Assembly (NCBI RefSeq): GCF_900104815.1
Contig: NZ_FNTD01000004.1
Coordinates: forward strand, 7,749,001 to 7,813,000
DNA from: Streptomyces misionensis
GTDB taxonomy: Bacteria; Actinomycetota; Actinomycetes; Streptomycetales; Streptomycetaceae
Reading direction: 5' to 3'
DNA: 64,000 bases
The notes beneath the pieces are model-generated. The model did no database searches, was not told where the DNA came from, and saw only the letters and a list, made by a program, of their open reading frames with translations. Positions 8,713 through 17,032 of this stretch are shown here, piece after piece (position 1 is the first letter of the stretch; every line of letters starts with the position of its first letter). The translations under genes and the position numbers were made by a program.

Positions 8713-8765
8713 AAAGAAGGGGAAAGTGGAATCTGAGTGCTGGCTGAGAGCAAACTAGTAGAAGT

Positions 8766-8807
8766 ATTTCACAAATTTCACCCGATTTTCACGGAGAGGT
8801 CATAGGG
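8766..8807. promoter_or_regulatory. PHO-box-like direct repeats
   Basis: TTTCAC at 8767, 8776 and 8787 is followed by GGTCAT at 8798. The last three units are exactly 11 bp apart, with TCA at the same place in each. Streptomyces PhoP sites are 11-nt direct repeats built on GTTCAYYY, so this is a candidate PhoP site about 90-130 bp upstream of the glycosyltransferase start. The units match the consensus only partly. Confidence 0.45.
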
Positions 8808-8838
8808 CTGGTTCCCGCGGGTTCCGCGGCCCCGAAAC

Positions 8839-8881
8839 GAGCACGGCTCCTTCCCTCGCGGTGAGGGAAGGAGCCGTGCTC
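8839..8881. terminator. strong hairpin terminator
   Basis: Perfect 19-bp stem (8839-8857 with 8863-8881) with a 5-nt loop. It separates the aldo/keto reductase transcript from the glycosyltransferase promoter. Between it and the reductase stop (8882-9046) I see only GC-rich spacer. Confidence 0.85.
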
Positions 8882-9046
8882 CGTAAGGGAGTTGAACCCG
8901 CCGGCGCGGGTGGCCGCCCCCGAGGGGGGTGGGTGGCCGGTGCTCAGGCCCAGCCGGACGGGGCGCGGCCGGGCGCCGCCGGCGCCCGGCAGACCTCCGA
9001 GTGGGTCGCCGAGGACGCGGAACGGAGGTGGTGGGGGAGCGCCGGT

Positions 9047-9877
9047 TCAGTTGAGCTCGTCGGGGTGGGGGCCGGTGCGCAGGTCGCGGTCGAGCGCGGC
9101 GATCGCCGTCATCTCCTGCTCCGTCAGCGCGAAGTCGAAGACGTCGAGGTTCTCGCGGATGCGGGCCGGGGTGACCGACTTCGGAATCACGATGTTGCCC
9201 AGCTGGAGGTGCCAGCGGATGACGACCTGAGCGGGGGACTTGCCGTGCCGGGCGGCGATGTCGGTGATCGCCGGGTCGTCGAGCACCGCGCCCTGGGCGA
9301 GCGGGCTCCATGCCTCCGTGGCGATCTTGTGCTCGGCGTGGAAGGCGCGCAGAGCGGCCTGCTGGAGGCCGGGGTGCAGCTCGATCTGGTTGACGGCCGG
9401 GGTCAGCGTCGCCCCGTCCAGCAGACGCTCCAGGTGGCCGGGCTGGAAGTTGGAGACGCCGGCGGCGCGGATGCGGCCCTCCGCGGCGAGGCGCTCCAGG
9501 GCTCGCCAGGAGTCCCGGTACAGGTCGCGGGCGGGGGTCGGCCAGTGGATCAGGTACAGGTCGACGTAGTCGAGGCCGAGCTTGGCGAGGCTGGTGTCGA
9601 AGGCGCGCAGGGTGGCGTCGTAGCCCTGGTCCGCGTTCCACACCTTGGTGGTGACGAACAGCTCTTCGCGGGGCAGCGCGGCGGCGGCCAGGGCGCGGCC
9701 GACGCCGGTCTCGTTCCCGTAGATCGCGGCGGTGTCGATGCTGCGGTAGCCGGCCTCCAGCGCCGAGGTCACGGCGGCGGTGGTCTGCTCGTCGGGCACC
9801 TGGAAGACGCCGAAGCCGAGCTGGGGGATCTCGACGCCGTTGTCGAGGGTGACGGTGGGGATGGGGGAGGAGGCCAT
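9047..9877 (-). CDS. aldo/keto reductase (2,5-diketo-gluconate reductase-like)
   Basis: 276-aa NADPH-dependent (beta/alpha)8 reductase with the full catalytic tetrad: D48, Y53, K78 and H111 (IDTAAIYGNE, TTKVW, LIHWP). The C-terminus has the IPKSVTPARIRENLDVFDF nucleotide-binding segment. Length and motifs match the AKR5/DkgA-like group, which reduces small carbonyls such as methylglyoxal. It is monocistronic, ending at the strong hairpin, so a general aldehyde-detoxification role is inferred. Confidence 0.88.
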   Translation of the reverse strand: MASSPIPTVTLDNGVEIPQLGFGVFQVPDEQTTAAVTSALEAGYRSIDTAAIYGNETGVGRALAAAALPREELFVTTKVWNADQGYDATLRAFDTSLAKLGLDYVDLYLIHWPTPARDLYRDSWRALERLAAEGRIRAAGVSNFQPGHLERLLDGATLTPAVNQIELHPGLQQAALRAFHAEHKIATEAWSPLAQGAVLDDPAITDIAARHGKSPAQVVIRWHLQLGNIVIPKSVTPARIRENLDVFDFALTEQEMTAIAALDRDLRTGPHPDELN

Positions 9878-10176
9878 GGTGTGCGGATGCTCCTTGAGGT
9901 GGCGCGGGGCCCCTGAGGGCGGATGTACGACTTGCCTGGGTGCCGGTGGGACCGGGGTCCTGGCACTTGTTCGAGAATAGTTGCGGGCGCCTCATATGTG
10001 CAAACGCGGGTAGTGTGTTCCGACTGGGTGGCGGCGTCGGTGAAGGCGGTGGCACCCCGGAGCGCCCTGGGTCGACCTGCTGGAGCGGTCCGTCGGCGTG
10101 TCAGCCCCGTGTCAGGGGCCCGTGTCACTCTCTTTCACGTGAACGACCCCGGCGACGGAAGGGGGGTCGGGAGCGA
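9878..10176. other. intergenic stretch before the tRNA-like element
   Basis: Holds the reductase promoter region and a perfect decamer palindrome, TTCACGTGAA (10134-10143), whose role is unknown. I see no supported coding region. Confidence 0.5.
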
Positions 10177-10272
10177 GGAGAGGTGCCCGGAGCGGCTGAT
10201 CGGGGACCAACGAGCCACGCCTCAAGGTCGGATCCCCAGGGATCCACGCAGGTTCGAATCCTGCCCTCTCCG
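10177..10272 (+). tRNA. serine-type (long variable arm) tRNA-like element, probably a pseudo-tRNA
   Basis: A 96-nt cloverleaf can be drawn: 7-bp acceptor GGAGAGG/CCTCTCC with discriminator G, D stem CCCG/CGGG (10186-10189, 10201-10204), long variable arm GGATCC/GGATCC (10230-10245), and a perfect T arm, GCAGG-TTCGAAT-CCTGC (10248-10264). The anticodon region is abnormal: 25 nt closed by GACC/GGTC with an inner GAG/CTC, instead of the normal 17 nt. No 3' CCA is encoded. It looks like a tRNA-Ser that has decayed or acquired an insertion of about 8 nt; an expressed non-canonical tRNA is possible. Confidence 0.5.
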
Positions 10273-10445
10273 CACCGCGCGGTACGGCGCCCACCCGGGA
10301 GCACCCGGTGGGCGCCGTGCCGATGCCGTGCGGTCGGCCGGCCTTCCCGGCCGGCCCCGCGATGCGCGGCGGGTCGCACCGCGGTCGAGTTCAGTCCGCC
10401 GACCCACCGTGGCCTATGGGGCATGGCTCAGGGCGCCAGGCAGGT

Positions 10446-11045
10446 TCAGGGGCCGGCCGCCGGTCGGGGGAGTGCGCCGGTGAGCGCGAGGGCGACGAGT
10501 CGCGCGGCGAAGTCCTCGTCGAGCGGGGCGCCGCTGATGAGGGTGCGGGTGAACAGCGCGCCGCTGACGGCCTCGATCACCAGGCCGGGGTCCGCGTCCG
10601 GGGCCAGTTCGCCCCGCTCGATGCCCCGGCGCACCATGACGGCGCCGCGCTCGAGGCGCTCGGTCCAGTAGGGGAGGCGGCGGTCCGGCAGGGAGTCGTC
10701 GCGTTCGACGCTCAGCCGGAGCAGCGCCTCGCCCTGCGCCGTCGCGAGCAGCCGCGCCAGCGTGCCGAAGTAGGCGACGAGGTCGTCATGGACGCGTCCG
10801 GTGTCCGGAACGGGCATCGCCGCGTCGAGCTGCTCGGTCAGCGCTTCCAGGATCAGGTTCTCCCGGGTTCCCCACCTCCGGTAGACGGAGGTCTCGTGGA
10901 CGCCGGCGGCACGGGCGACGGCACCGACGGTGGTGCCGGCGAGCCCGTGTTCGGTCAGGACGTCCACCGTGGCGGCGAGGACGGCGGAGCGCATGCGGGC
11001 TCCTCGGCGGCGCAAGGGCGGTGCGTGCTGGTCGGAGGAGGCCAT
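10446..11045 (-). CDS. TetR family transcriptional regulator
   Basis: 199-aa regulator with HTH SAVLAATVDVLTEHGLAGTTVGAVARAAGVHETSVYRRWGTRENL and a TetR_C_16-like helical ligand domain. The ATG at 11045 is preferred; an in-frame TTG two codons upstream (11051) is possible. It is divergent from the alcohol dehydrogenase, with two copies of the same operator between them, so it most likely represses both genes. Confidence 0.87.
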   Translation of the reverse strand: MASSDQHAPPLRRRGARMRSAVLAATVDVLTEHGLAGTTVGAVARAAGVHETSVYRRWGTRENLILEALTEQLDAAMPVPDTGRVHDDLVAYFGTLARLLATAQGEALLRLSVERDDSLPDRRLPYWTERLERGAVMVRRGIERGELAPDADPGLVIEAVSGALFTRTLISGAPLDEDFAARLVALALTGALPRPAAGP

Positions 11046-11057
11046 GCTCAACCCTAA

Positions 11058-11073
11058 CGCAAGGCCACTTGCT
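11058..11073. promoter_or_regulatory. TetR operator 1 (imperfect)
   Basis: CGCAAG-GCCA-CTTGCT. Same half-sites as operator 2, with one mismatch in the last base. It lies 12 bp from the TetR start codon. Confidence 0.7.
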
Positions 11074-11100
11074 TTACCTCCGAGCCGGGCGTACGTTCAT

Positions 11101-11116
11101 CGCAAGGTGACTTGCG
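11101..11116. promoter_or_regulatory. TetR operator 2 (perfect arms)
   Basis: CGCAAG-GTGA-CTTGCG, a perfect inverted repeat 43 bp from operator 1 (four helical turns) and 51 bp before the dehydrogenase start. Confidence 0.75.
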
Positions 11117-11166
11117 TTAAGGGGTCTCGCGGCCCCGGGTCGCCGCCGTGTCAAGGAGGCCATGTC

Positions 11167-12180
11167 ATGGAGCAGATGCTCGCCGCCCGGCTGCACGTTC
11201 CCAGCCGCACCCTGCGGATCGAGGAGGTGGCGAAGCCGGTGCCCGGCCCCGGCCAGGTCCTGGTGAAGGTGGAGGCCGCGGGCGTCTGCCTGTCGGACGT
11301 CCATCTGATCGACGGGACCCTCACACCGCTGCTGCTGCGCGGCGACACGGTCACCCTCGGGCACGAGGTGTCCGGCACCATCGCGGAGACCGGGCCGGGC
11401 GTCACCCGTTGGACCCCGGGCCGGCGGGTCGTGCTGTACGCCGGCGAGATCCGCGACGGTGTCACCTACACCCGTGGCGTGGACTACGACGGCGGCTGGG
11501 CCGAGTACGCGCTCTCCGCCGAGGGCGCCCTCACCGAACTGCCCGACACCATCCCCTTCGACCAGGGCGCGATCATCCCGGACGCGGTCTCCACCCCGTG
11601 GGGCGCGATCACCGTCACCGGTGCCGTGAAGCCCGCCGAGGCGGTCGGCGTCTGGGGTGTCGGGGGACTCGGTGTCCACGCCGTCCAGTTGCTGCGGGCC
11701 GTGGGCGCGTGCCCCGTCATCGCGGTCGACCCCAATCCCACCGCCCGCGAGCGCGCCCTCGCCCACGGCGCGGACCTGGCGCTCGACCCGGCCGACCCGG
11801 CGTTGCGCGAGCGGATCGGCGCGGCGACCGGCGCCGCGGGTCTCGCCGCCGCGTTCGACTTCGCCGGTGTGCCGGCCGTGCGCGAGCAGGCGCTGAAGGT
11901 GCTCGCGCCCAAGGGACGGCTGGTTCTCGTGGGCCTGACCGACAAGCCGCTGACCGTCGCCGACGGCACCCGCTTCAGCTACCTCCAGCAGCAGATCCTC
12001 GGCCACTACGGCTCCGACATGCCGGTCGCGCTGCCGCAGTTGCTGTCCCTGATCCGGGGCGGCCGGCTGGACTTCTCCCGCTCGATCAGCGGCGAACTCC
12101 CGCTCGCACAGGCCGCCGAGGCGGTGGAGCGGCTGGAGAACAAGACCGGCGACCCGATCCGGCTGATCCTGCGCCCCTGA
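11167..12180 (+). CDS. zinc-binding alcohol dehydrogenase (MDR family)
   Basis: 337-aa medium-chain dehydrogenase. The catalytic zinc ligands fall in the usual places (GVCLSDVH with C41, then GHEVSG), and the NAD(P) motif is GVGGLG. The structural-zinc cysteine cluster of classical ADHs is absent. An AAGGAGG ribosome site (11153-11159) selects the ATG at 11167. It is divergent from and probably repressed by the neighbouring TetR. Substrate unknown. Confidence 0.85.
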   Translation: MEQMLAARLHVPSRTLRIEEVAKPVPGPGQVLVKVEAAGVCLSDVHLIDGTLTPLLLRGDTVTLGHEVSGTIAETGPGVTRWTPGRRVVLYAGEIRDGVTYTRGVDYDGGWAEYALSAEGALTELPDTIPFDQGAIIPDAVSTPWGAITVTGAVKPAEAVGVWGVGGLGVHAVQLLRAVGACPVIAVDPNPTARERALAHGADLALDPADPALRERIGAATGAAGLAAAFDFAGVPAVREQALKVLAPKGRLVLVGLTDKPLTVADGTRFSYLQQQILGHYGSDMPVALPQLLSLIRGGRLDFSRSISGELPLAQAAEAVERLENKTGDPIRLILRP

Positions 12181-12389
12181 CCGCGAGCCGCCCGCCCCGG
12201 CCCGTGTCCCACGCATCGGCACGGCCCAACTCCGGTTCGGTTCACGCCAGTCGGTCTGCGTGTATCGGCCATCTGTGTCACAGGTGTGTCTCAGCGAACT
12301 ATGAGATGCAACTGGGCCGCCGATCACCCTGTCTGGATGGGCAGTAGGCCCGCTCACCAGGAGCGGGAGCCGCCCTGAGGGGGAATCTG

Positions 12390-13004
12390 ATGCGCGTTCG
12401 TAAGTTCTCGATGCTCGCTGTCGCCGGTGTGGCCGTCGGTCTGTCGCTCACGGCCTGCAGCGGCGGCAGTGGCTCGGACGGCGCCTCGTCCTCCTCCAGC
12501 CCCTCCGTGACGGCCAGTTCGTCGGCCGGTTCCACGAGCGGCGCCCAGTCCGGCTCCTCGGCCGGCAAGTCCGGCGCGGGCTCGGTCAAGACCACGGGCT
12601 CGGGCAGCGCGAAGAAGTCCGGCGTCAGCTGCACCAACCAGATCGACTACGCCGGTGACCCGCGGTCCAACGCCGAGATCAACAGCATCGGTGAGCAGAC
12701 GGGTCACTGCCCGGCACCCGAGAAGGGCAGCAAGCCCGCGGGCACACCGAAGAAGCCCGGTGTCAGCTGCACGAACCAGGTCGACTACGCGGGCGACCCC
12801 CGTTCCAACGCGGAGATCAACTCGGTGGGCGAGCAGACGGGTTACTGCCCGACGCCGGAGAAGGGCAGCAAGCCGGCCGGCACGCCGAAGAAGCCCGGTG
12901 TCAGCTGCACGAACCAGGTCGACTACGCCGGTGACCCGCGGTCCAACGCCGAGATCAACAGCATCGGCGAGCAGACCGGCTACTGCCCGCCGGTCCAGCA
13001 CTGA
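12390..13004 (+). CDS. secreted lipoprotein with tandem cysteine-containing repeats
   Basis: 204 aa. A signal peptide with lipobox LTAC makes C23 the lipidation site. A ~50-residue Ser/Gly/Lys-rich linker follows, then three tandem units (residues 78-123, 124-169, and a shorter 170-204). Each unit is built as GVSCTNQ-DYAGDPRSNAEINS-GEQTG-CP with two cysteines, joined by a Pro/Lys linker. The pairing suggests one disulfide per unit in the oxidised cell-wall space. I do not recognise a named domain. It is expressed alone between a 209-bp leader region and a hairpin. Confidence 0.8.
   Translation: MRVRKFSMLAVAGVAVGLSLTACSGGSGSDGASSSSSPSVTASSSAGSTSGAQSGSSAGKSGAGSVKTTGSGSAKKSGVSCTNQIDYAGDPRSNAEINSIGEQTGHCPAPEKGSKPAGTPKKPGVSCTNQVDYAGDPRSNAEINSVGEQTGYCPTPEKGSKPAGTPKKPGVSCTNQVDYAGDPRSNAEINSIGEQTGYCPPVQH
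12621..13001 (+). repeat. 138-bp in-gene tandem repeats
   Basis: Two full 138-bp units (from 12621 and 12759) and one truncated unit (from 12897) encode the 46-aa repeats of the lipoprotein. The second and third copies are the most alike at DNA level, suggesting recent duplication. Confidence 0.85.
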
Positions 13005-13066
13005 GCCACCGGCCTGGCGGTACGCGCGGGGCGCGGAGGCCATGCCGACCGTACGGTCCCCGCTTC

Positions 13067-13099
13067 GGGCAACACCGCCGTGTCCTGGCGGCGTTGCCC
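13067..13099. terminator. hairpin terminator between convergent genes
   Basis: 13-bp stem with one mismatch (13067-13079 with 13087-13099) and a 7-nt loop, between the lipoprotein and dienelactone-hydrolase-like genes. Confidence 0.65.
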
Positions 13100-13180
13100 C
13101 GGGGGGCCGGGGTCGGATCCGCGTGGCCGGTGGCACGGAGACCTGCCGAAGTACCCGTGCACGGTGACGCGCTGACCAGA

Positions 13181-13906
13181 TCACTCCGTCACGGTCAGGC
13201 ACTCGGCGAGCAGATCGACCACGTCCTGCCAGGCTCGCCGCGCGTGCCGTGGGTGATAGCCGACGCCGGGGCGCACGGTGTGGTCGACCGACGGGTGGTG
13301 AAAGGCGTGCAGGGCGCCGCCGTAGACCACGAGGCGCCAGTCGACGCCCGCGGCCTGCATCTCGGCGGTGAACGCGTCCCGCTGCGCGGGCCCCATGATC
13401 GGGTCCTGCGACCCGACGCCGGCCCACACCGGGCAGCGAATGCGCGCCGCCTCGCCCGGTCGGCCCGTGATCAGTCCGTTGACCGTCCCGATCGCGCGCA
13501 GGTCGACGCCGTCACGCCCGAGTTCCAGCGCGATCGCGCCGCCGGTGCCGTAGCCGACGGCGGCGATCCGGTCGGGGTCGGTCCGCGGCTCGGCGCGCAA
13601 CACGTCGAGCGCCGCATGACCGATGTCCCGCATCCGCTCGGGGTCGGCGAGCAGCGGCATGCAACGGGCCAGCATCTCCTCGGGGTCACCCAGATAGCGC
13701 CCGCCGTGAAGGTCGAAGGCCAGCGCTACGTATCCCAGTTCGGCGAGAGCATCGGCCCGGCGGCGCTCGACGTCGCTGAGTCCCGTGCCCTCCGGACCGA
13801 GCAGCACCGCGGGCCGGCGATCGACTCCGGCCGGGAGCGCGAGGTGCCCGATCATCGTCAGACCGTCGGCCGGGTACTCGACCGTGCGGGTGGTAATCGT
13901 CGTCAT
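13181..13906 (-). CDS. dienelactone hydrolase family protein lacking the nucleophile
   Basis: 241-aa alpha/beta hydrolase of the DLH type. The family glutamate (PEG near residue 39), the aspartate (SQDP) and the histidine (ALHAFHH) are present. The nucleophile elbow reads GYGTGG where active members have G-x-C-x-G-G, so glycine replaces the catalytic cysteine. The ATG at 13906 follows a short promoter. Either it uses another mechanism or it has lost hydrolase activity; the family call is secure. Confidence 0.8.
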   Translation of the reverse strand: MTTITTRTVEYPADGLTMIGHLALPAGVDRRPAVLLGPEGTGLSDVERRRADALAELGYVALAFDLHGGRYLGDPEEMLARCMPLLADPERMRDIGHAALDVLRAEPRTDPDRIAAVGYGTGGAIALELGRDGVDLRAIGTVNGLITGRPGEAARIRCPVWAGVGSQDPIMGPAQRDAFTAEMQAAGVDWRLVVYGGALHAFHHPSVDHTVRPGVGYHPRHARRAWQDVVDLLAECLTVTE

Positions 13907-14114
13907 ACGGCCGGACTGTAGTGATCGCCGAGCCCGTCGGGCCGCTGTTCCGCCGCCGGCGGAACAGCGCGGGTGCTCCTCCGTCATGCGGCGATGGGAC
14001 AGGGCGCACGCGCCGTGCCGGCTGTCTACAACCTTTCGTCTTCCCAGGTCGTCCAACTCGCCGCCCGATCCTGATCATTGCATCGGGCTGTTGTCCGACT
14101 CATCGGGAGATGTC

Positions 14115-15461
14115 ATGAGTTCTGTCTTCGTCATGCGCGCACTGCGGCGCGGGGCGTGCGCCGCAGCCGTGGGGGCGCTGGTCGTCGCCGGTCTCGGCAC
14201 GGGGACGGCCTACGCCGACGAGGCGCAGACCGACCAGTTGTGGATACAGGCGCCGTACGAGCAGGCGGTCACCGTCGCTCCGGCGGGCGGCTCGGCGCAG
14301 TACCGCTCGCTGGCGCTCGGCCTTTACCACGACAACAGCGACTTCTCGGTGACGGACGGCCGGTTGACCGTCGACGTCTCCGGACTCGCCGGGGTCGCCG
14401 AGGTGGTCTGGCCCGACAACTGCACTCCGGACGACGCCGGTTCGGTCGCCGTGTGCGACACCGGGGACGTGCCGACCCGGTACACGCCGCAGGTCCAGCT
14501 GAAGGTGCGCGCCGCAGCGGGCGCCGCCGTCGGCACCCAGGGGGCGATCGAGTACTCGGCGGAGGCGACCGGCGGGCCCGACGGGAAACTCGTCGCCCCG
14601 GAGTACTCGGCGGAAACCTCCGTGACCGTCGGCTCCGGCCCGGACCTCGGTGTGAGCACCCCGCAGGACGCCTCCGGGGTCGAGCCCGGCACGAGCCTCA
14701 CCGTGCCGTTCTCCGTCACCAACACGGGCAACGAGACCGCCCACGGCTTCAGCGTGCGGATGTGGGCGACGTACGGCCTCGATGTCGTCACCCGCTACCC
14801 GCAGTGCACATACACCGGGCCGGACGAGGACAGCACATACATGTCGATGACGTATGTGACCTGCTCGTTCGACACCGAGGTCGCGCCCGGCGCCACCGTG
14901 GAGCTGCCGGAGCCGCTGCGGCTCGCGGTCACCGACCACGCGCTGTACGAGCGGTTCGACTACGAGGTCGAGCCCGGCGCCGGCGCCACCGACCTCGACG
15001 GTTCGGACAACGGCCGCTCCCTGCACGTCGACGCCGACAACACCGCCGACTTCGCCGTGCACGGCACCGAGGTGAGCGGCGCGGCCGGCGACACCGTCAC
15101 CGCCGCCTTCCGCTTCGACAACCGGGGCCCGGCCTGGGTCGGCAACGTCAGCTCCGGCGACCCGGTCGCCGTGCTCGACTTCTACCTCCCGGAGGGAACC
15201 ACCGCCATATCCGTGCCCGACACCTGCCGCAACGCCTGGAAGTCGGGCGACGACCCGGCGATCGGCCACTACGCCTGCACACTGCCGATGTGGGCCAAGC
15301 CGGACCTGCGGGTCGGCTTCCCGTTCCAGCTGCGCATCGACCGGGTCGTCCCCGACGCCACGGGCCGCGTCGTCGCCCGGCCCGACTACGGCACGGCCTT
15401 CGCCTTCGATCCGGACACCGAGAACAACTCCGCCGAGGTGGTCGTGAACCCGTCCGCCTGA
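14115..15461 (+). CDS. secreted beta-sandwich (CARDB/DUF11-like) protein
   Basis: 448 aa with a signal peptide (RALRRGACAAAVGALVVAGLGTGTAYA) and then only extracellular sequence. The mature part is acidic, rich in Thr/Val/Asp, and shows repeated segments of the type PGTSLTVPFSVTNTGNETAHGF and AGDTVTAAFRFDNRGPAW, as in Ig-like cell-surface repeat domains, with a few paired cysteines. No sortase motif or membrane anchor is seen, so it is probably released. Function unknown. Confidence 0.75.
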   Translation: MSSVFVMRALRRGACAAAVGALVVAGLGTGTAYADEAQTDQLWIQAPYEQAVTVAPAGGSAQYRSLALGLYHDNSDFSVTDGRLTVDVSGLAGVAEVVWPDNCTPDDAGSVAVCDTGDVPTRYTPQVQLKVRAAAGAAVGTQGAIEYSAEATGGPDGKLVAPEYSAETSVTVGSGPDLGVSTPQDASGVEPGTSLTVPFSVTNTGNETAHGFSVRMWATYGLDVVTRYPQCTYTGPDEDSTYMSMTYVTCSFDTEVAPGATVELPEPLRLAVTDHALYERFDYEVEPGAGATDLDGSDNGRSLHVDADNTADFAVHGTEVSGAAGDTVTAAFRFDNRGPAWVGNVSSGDPVAVLDFYLPEGTTAISVPDTCRNAWKSGDDPAIGHYACTLPMWAKPDLRVGFPFQLRIDRVVPDATGRVVARPDYGTAFAFDPDTENNSAEVVVNPSA

Positions 15462-15477
15462 CGGGCGCCCCGCCCGG

Positions 15478-15507
15478 GGCCCGGTGCCGAACTTCCGGCA
15501 CCGGGCC
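15478..15507. terminator. hairpin terminator
   Basis: Perfect 12-bp stem (15478-15489 with 15496-15507) with a 6-nt loop, 16 bp after the secreted-protein stop and before the DinB gene. Confidence 0.8.
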
Positions 15508-15550
15508 GAAAATCCCCCGAAGACGGCGGCGGAACCGGCAAAGTGACCCC

Positions 15551-16159
15551 ATGACCACGTCACCAGATGCCAAGGCCGACCTTCACCGCTACCTGCAGAC
15601 CGCCAGGGAGGCCTTGCTGTGGAAGCTCGAAGGACTCTCGGAGTACGACATCCGCCGCCCGCTCACACCGACCGGCACCAACCTGCTGGGCCTGGTGAAG
15701 CATGTCGCCGGTGTGGAACTGGGCTACCTCGGGGCCACGTTCGGCCGGCCCTCCGAGGAGCCGCTGCCCTGGGTCGGGGACGACGCCGAGACGAACGCGG
15801 ACATGTGGGCCACGGCCGACGAGTCCCGCGAGTCCATAGTGGGCCTCTACCGCCGCGCGTGGTCCCACGCGGACGCCACACTGGAGGCGCTGCCCCTCGA
15901 CACGATCGGCAAGGTGCCCTGGTGGCCGACCGGCCGCGACGAGATGACACTGCACCACGCCGTCGTCCGCGTGCTCACCGAGACACACCGCCACGCCGGA
16001 CACGCCGACATCGTCCGTGAACTCATCGACGGCGACGTCGGCGAGCGCAAGGACAGGGACAGCATGGCACCCGGCGACTCGGCGTGGTGGGAGTCCTACC
16101 GCGACCGCCTGGAACAGGCAGCGCGCCAAGCCGACGACAGGAGCGCTGCCGAGAACTGA
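15551..16159 (+). CDS. DinB family (mycothiol-dependent-type) protein
   Basis: 202-aa four-helix DinB/DUF664-type protein. The metal-site histidines are visible in LVKHVAGVE (about residue 56) and the ETHRHAGHAD motif. In actinobacteria this fold includes mycothiol-dependent S-transferases and maleylpyruvate isomerases. The ATG at 15551 begins a typical N-terminus. Substrate unknown; a thiol-conjugation role in detoxification is plausible. Confidence 0.8.
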   Translation: MTTSPDAKADLHRYLQTAREALLWKLEGLSEYDIRRPLTPTGTNLLGLVKHVAGVELGYLGATFGRPSEEPLPWVGDDAETNADMWATADESRESIVGLYRRAWSHADATLEALPLDTIGKVPWWPTGRDEMTLHHAVVRVLTETHRHAGHADIVRELIDGDVGERKDRDSMAPGDSAWWESYRDRLEQAARQADDRSAAEN

Positions 16160-16236
16160 CGGCCGATGCCGGGGGAGTTCTCCAACTGTTCCGTTGATAC
16201 CGTGACGTCGTTCGATGCGACCAGTCAGGGGGGACG

Positions 16237-16998
16237 GTGGCCACGGAAGTCGTCGTCACGGCGGGGCTCCGGTACGGGCCCAGCGACAAGCTCATGGACG
16301 TCTACCGGCCCACGGGCGCGCCGGGACCCGCGCCGGTGGTGCTGCTCTGGCACGGTCGGGGCCCCGACGAACGGGACGTCCTCGCGCCGGTCGCCCGCGC
16401 CGCCGCGGAGCGGGGCGTCCTCGTCCTGGTGCCGGACTGGCGGCCCGATGCTCCGGACGGCGGCCGTACGCACCTGATGGAGTCCGCCGCCTTCGTACGG
16501 CAGCGCGCGGCCGGCCTCGGTGGAGACCCCGGGCGGGTGGCACTCGCCGGTTGGTCGCGCGGCGGCAAGGCCGCGGTGGGCGTCGCACTGAACCCCACGG
16601 CATTCGGCGACTGGCGACCGCAGGCCGTCGTGGGGATCGCGGGCGCCTACGCCTCGGCCGCCCCCAGCACCGGAACCGTTCCGCTGGAGGACCTGCGCCG
16701 GGACGGCGGCCTGCTGCCACCGATACCGGTGTGGCTGGTGCACGGCACCGCCGATCCGGTGGTGGACGTGGCACGCTCCCGAGAACTGCACACGGCGCTC
16801 GGGGAACAGGGCTGGCCGGCGTCCCTCGCCGAGGTCCCGACCGATCACGCGGGCGTCGTCATGACCGAGTACGCCCCCGAACGCGAGCGCTGCCTGCCCA
16901 GCACCGCCGCCCACGCGGTGGCGGCGGGCGCGCTGACCGCCGACGTCCTGGCCCGCGCGGCGACGACCGCCGCCCGGCACTCCGCCCACCGGTCGTGA
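16237..16998 (+). CDS. alpha/beta hydrolase
   Basis: 253-aa serine hydrolase starting at GTG 16237. Nucleophile elbow GWSRGG, oxyanion segment LLWHGRGP, acid HGTADPVVD, and histidine near the end of the core (TDHAGV). It resembles the BD-FAE/carboxylesterase group with an N-terminal LMDVYRP motif typical of esterase/lipase-like proteins. It heads a run of small genes (16237-18102). Substrate unknown. Confidence 0.82.
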   Translation: MATEVVVTAGLRYGPSDKLMDVYRPTGAPGPAPVVLLWHGRGPDERDVLAPVARAAAERGVLVLVPDWRPDAPDGGRTHLMESAAFVRQRAAGLGGDPGRVALAGWSRGGKAAVGVALNPTAFGDWRPQAVVGIAGAYASAAPSTGTVPLEDLRRDGGLLPPIPVWLVHGTADPVVDVARSRELHTALGEQGWPASLAEVPTDHAGVVMTEYAPERERCLPSTAAHAVAAGALTADVLARAATTAARHSAHRS

Positions 16999-17032
16999 CC
17001 GGCCGAGCCCACCCGAGGGGAAACCGATACCG

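Noticed and set aside
10056-10445. Integrated element at the tRNA-like site
   Set aside because: No integrase, excisionase or repeated attachment core is visible anywhere in the window.
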